64,000 bases of DNA from DASRDR01 sp963812945 [NCBI: uncultured Candidatus Rokubacteria bacterium] (GTDB lineage Bacteria > Methylomirabilota > Methylomirabilia > Rokubacteriales), in the NCBI GenBank assembly GCA_963812945.1, contig CAWEXD010000012.1, positions 310,001 to 374,000 of the forward strand, given 5' to 3'. Position numbers and translations under genes: made by a program. This document shows positions 62,039-64,000 of this stretch, in pieces. The stretch's first letter is position 1; every line of letters begins with the position of its first letter. The notes beneath the pieces are model-generated. The model was given only the letters and a program-made list of their open reading frames with translations. It made no database searches and was not told the origin of the DNA.

Positions 62039-62824
62039 ATGCGTCGAGGTATCCGTGCGATTCTGCGGTGGGGACTGGTCGCTGCAATGCTCGCCCTGAC
62101 CGGAGTCGGGCCGGACCGATCGGCCGCCGACGCACCCGGCCGGCCGATCTCCATCGCGGACGACTTCCAGGGCGGCGTCGGGCCGATCTGGCGGCTCCAG
62201 CGGATCCGGCCGGACGCGATCGCCACCATCCGCGATCCGACCGGTCTGGACCGCGACGTCGTGGCCATCACGCTCCGGTCCGGCGACATGGCCGACAGCG
62301 GCGGCGTCTCGGAGCGCGCCGAGCTCTCGGAGGCCGACCACCTCCACCTTCCGACCGGCACCGACGTCTGGTACGGCTTCTCGTTCTACTTGCCGCCGGA
62401 CTTCCCCGTCGTCGACCGCCGCCTCGTCCTGGGGCAATGGAAGCAGGGCTGCGGGGACTGCACGGCCGACCACAGCCCGGGCATCGCCAACCGCTACCGG
62501 AACGGGGTGTTCTCGATCACCATCCAGGACGCCGAGCGCCGGGTGGTGCTCTTCGAGGAGAAGGCCGACATTCGCGGCCGCTGGAACCATCTCGTGTACC
62601 ACCTCAGACTCACGCCCCGCCCGGACGGCTTTCTCCGGGTGTGGCTCAACGGCCGGCAGGTCACGGACTACCGAGGCCGGATCGGTTACACGGATGACCT
62701 GGACCACGTGTACTTCAAGATCGGGCTCTATCGCGACAATCTCGCGGTCCCGATGACGATGCTCCTCGCGCGGTTCCGCCGCGGGGCCACTCGCGCCGAG
62801 GTCGACCCCGCCGACTCGCCGTGA
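62039..62824 (+). CDS. Polysaccharide-lyase-like exported protein (PF14099 type)
   Basis: A 261-residue protein with a signal peptide (AILRWGLVAAMLALTGVG). Segments SERAELSEADHLHLPTGTDVWYGFSFYLPPDFP, QWKQGCGDC, GRWNHLVYHLRLTPRPDGFLRVWLNGRQV and DHVYFKIGLYRD fit a jelly-roll lyase of the heparin-lyase-I/PL20-like family. It may cut uronate-containing glycans. It is intact although neighbours on both sides are frameshifted. GGGGGGGA before ATG 62039. Confidence 0.85.
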   Translation: MRRGIRAILRWGLVAAMLALTGVGPDRSAADAPGRPISIADDFQGGVGPIWRLQRIRPDAIATIRDPTGLDRDVVAITLRSGDMADSGGVSERAELSEADHLHLPTGTDVWYGFSFYLPPDFPVVDRRLVLGQWKQGCGDCTADHSPGIANRYRNGVFSITIQDAERRVVLFEEKADIRGRWNHLVYHLRLTPRPDGFLRVWLNGRQVTDYRGRIGYTDDLDHVYFKIGLYRDNLAVPMTMLLARFRRGATRAEVDPADSP

Positions 62825-62892
62825 CCCCGCCGGGGTGACCGGCCCGCGGGAGCGCGCGCGTCGCGCTCTCAGTCGCGGCCAGGCTCGTCGCT

Positions 62893-64000
62893 TCACGCCA
62901 GGCCTGCGAGCCAGCGCGCGAGCCAGCTCCCGGCCCGGGGTCGCCCACGTCGCGCGCGGCGGTGTGGATCAGCACGAGCTTCGTCCTCGGGTCCACGAAC
63001 ACGGCCTGCCCCCGCAGGCCGCGCAGCACGAACTGCCGATCCGGACCGGGCACGATCCACGTCTGGTGTAGCCGTAGCCCGAAGAACGAGCTCAGTGTTC
63101 ACCGGGCGCGAACTCCGGGCCGTCGCGCGGGGCTCGGAACGGCGCGTCCGACCGGCGCGTCGGGACTGCTCGTCCAGCGCGCACCGCAGCCCCGGATGAT
63201 CGGCCGGCCCGTCGAGCGCGCCGTCGTTCGCGAGCAGCATGCCGAGCCGCGCGTAGTCGCGCACGTGGCGTGGCCGTGTGTCGCTGCGACGCATCGCCGC
63301 TCGTAGCCCCCCTCGCCACGGCCCAGGAGGCGTCGGCCTCGGCGCCCATGGGCTGCCAGATCTTCGCCGACAGGTACTCGGCCAGCGGCTTGCCGGTGGC
63401 CGCGCGCAGCACCAGGCCGAGGACCTGCGTCTCGGCCGACGAGTAGTAGAATCGCTCGCCGGGCGCGCGATCGCGCGTGCGGAAGGGCATCACGGTCGCG
63501 GCTCCGCCCTCGCTTTCTCCCAGCACCGACAGCCGCGCGAGCGTTGCGACGTCGTCGGCGCCGCTGTAGTTCTCGGTGAACCGGACGCCGGAGGACATGG
63601 TCAGCAGGTGGCGAATCGGCGTCTCGCCGTAGGGGGTGCCCGTGAGCTCCGCGACGTACTGCTCGGCACGATCGTCGAGCGACCGGATCCGGCCCTCGGA
63701 CAGCGCCACCCCGACGAGCATGGCCACGATCGTCTTGGCCATCGAGTAGGAGTTCATGCGGTGCTCGGGCGTGCGGTCGTACTGGTACCGCTCGGCGAGT
63801 ATGGTGTCGCCCTTCAGGAGCAAGAGCCCCGTGGTGCGGTTGCGCGCGAGGTAGTCGTCCAGCCCGCTGTTCTGTGACTCGTACGTGTAGCGGAACGCCG
63901 GCTCGGCCGCGGCACGCTTCAGGGGACGGGCCGCCGGAGCCCGGGCCACCTTGCGCGCCGGGAAGGCCTCGTCGAAGCGGCTCACGAGACCGACCAGGCA
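62893..64000 (-). pseudogene. Beta-lactamase-fold serine hydrolase, frameshifted and cut by the window edge
   Basis: A class C beta-lactamase-like hydrolase. MNSYSMAKTIVAMLVGVAL has the SxxK nucleophile, FYYSSAETQVLGLVL the YxS/YxN motif, and LRGLRGQAVFVDPRTKLVLIHTA the end region. The frame changes near 63300-63330 and again near 63110; the last frame stops at 62893. A GTG at 63985 is possible as start, but the frame stays open to the right edge (LVGLVSRFDEAF), so the true start may lie outside. Likely an esterase or peptidase, not a resistance gene. Confidence 0.75.

Overview
The window is about 64 kb of very GC-rich DNA, densely packed with bacterial genes. Many starts are GTG, 4-base stop/start overlaps (ATGA, GTGA) are common, and no rRNA, tRNA, CRISPR array or insertion sequence was seen. 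The content suggests a soil or sediment Gram-negative aerobe of the Rokubacteria/Methylomirabilota or proteobacterial kind: several peptide ABC transporters, a tripartite tricarboxylate transporter, a caa3-type oxidase with fused subunits I and III, a sulfite-dehydrogenase-like enzyme and chromate resistance genes. This placement is inference, since no phylogenetic marker such as 16S is present.

Layout. 0-3.2 kb: a peptide ABC importer (binding protein and two permeases) on the minus strand. 3.4-12 kb: a lipid-binding SYLF lipoprotein, a TctB-TctA-TctC transporter, an enolase-superfamily enzyme, a D-threonine-aldolase-like/Gfo-Idh pair, a thioesterase and a frameshifted DMT exporter. 12-17.7 kb: two cyclase-family hydrolases, an MFS transporter, an Fpg/Nei glycosylase without zinc-finger cysteines, and ettA. 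17.7-24.5 kb: a sigma-54-controlled signalling locus. 24.6-30.5 kb: an SDR, a GNAT protein, a PaaK-like adenylating enzyme, a PIN/antitoxin pair with a damaged toxin start, and RecQ. 30.6-36.3 kb: the coxB-coxAC-coxD-ctaG respiratory operon plus an internally duplicated membrane protein. 36.3-48.6 kb: RNase D, a Gfo/Idh dehydrogenase, an acyl-CoA ligase, a BtpA protein, a sulfite-dehydrogenase/cytochrome c cluster and a chromate cluster (chrB-chrA-phosphatase-chrB domain). 48.7-55.3 kb: a metallo-hydrolase, a holin-like protein, a fused MFS/spermidine synthase, a Rieske oxygenase, a GSA-aminomutase-like enzyme and cspA with a strongly structured leader. 55.5-64 kb: a FixH/YtkA-like protein, CopC, a complete dpp operon and a beta-lactamase-like protein, nearly all broken by many single-base indels; only a polysaccharide-lyase-like gene there is intact.

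The most interesting part is 17.7-24.5 kb. An NtrC/AtoC-type sigma-54 activator is followed on the same strand by three 18-bp dyads (TGCAC-N8-GTGCA), a near-consensus sigma-54 promoter (TGGCCCC-N4-TTGCT), two tandem paralogous 47-residue peptides that share the tail PVFQAxGNACDGDGGGGW, an orphan peptide-type binding protein, a membrane histidine kinase and a receiver-only response regulator. The arrangement looks like a feedback circuit in which the activator drives its own signalling operon and the small peptides are made in large amounts. Their function is unknown to me. Frameshifts in several otherwise well-conserved genes, concentrated at 55.6-61.2 kb, usually look like loss of one base from a two-base run, so I suspect local assembly error at least as much as gene decay.
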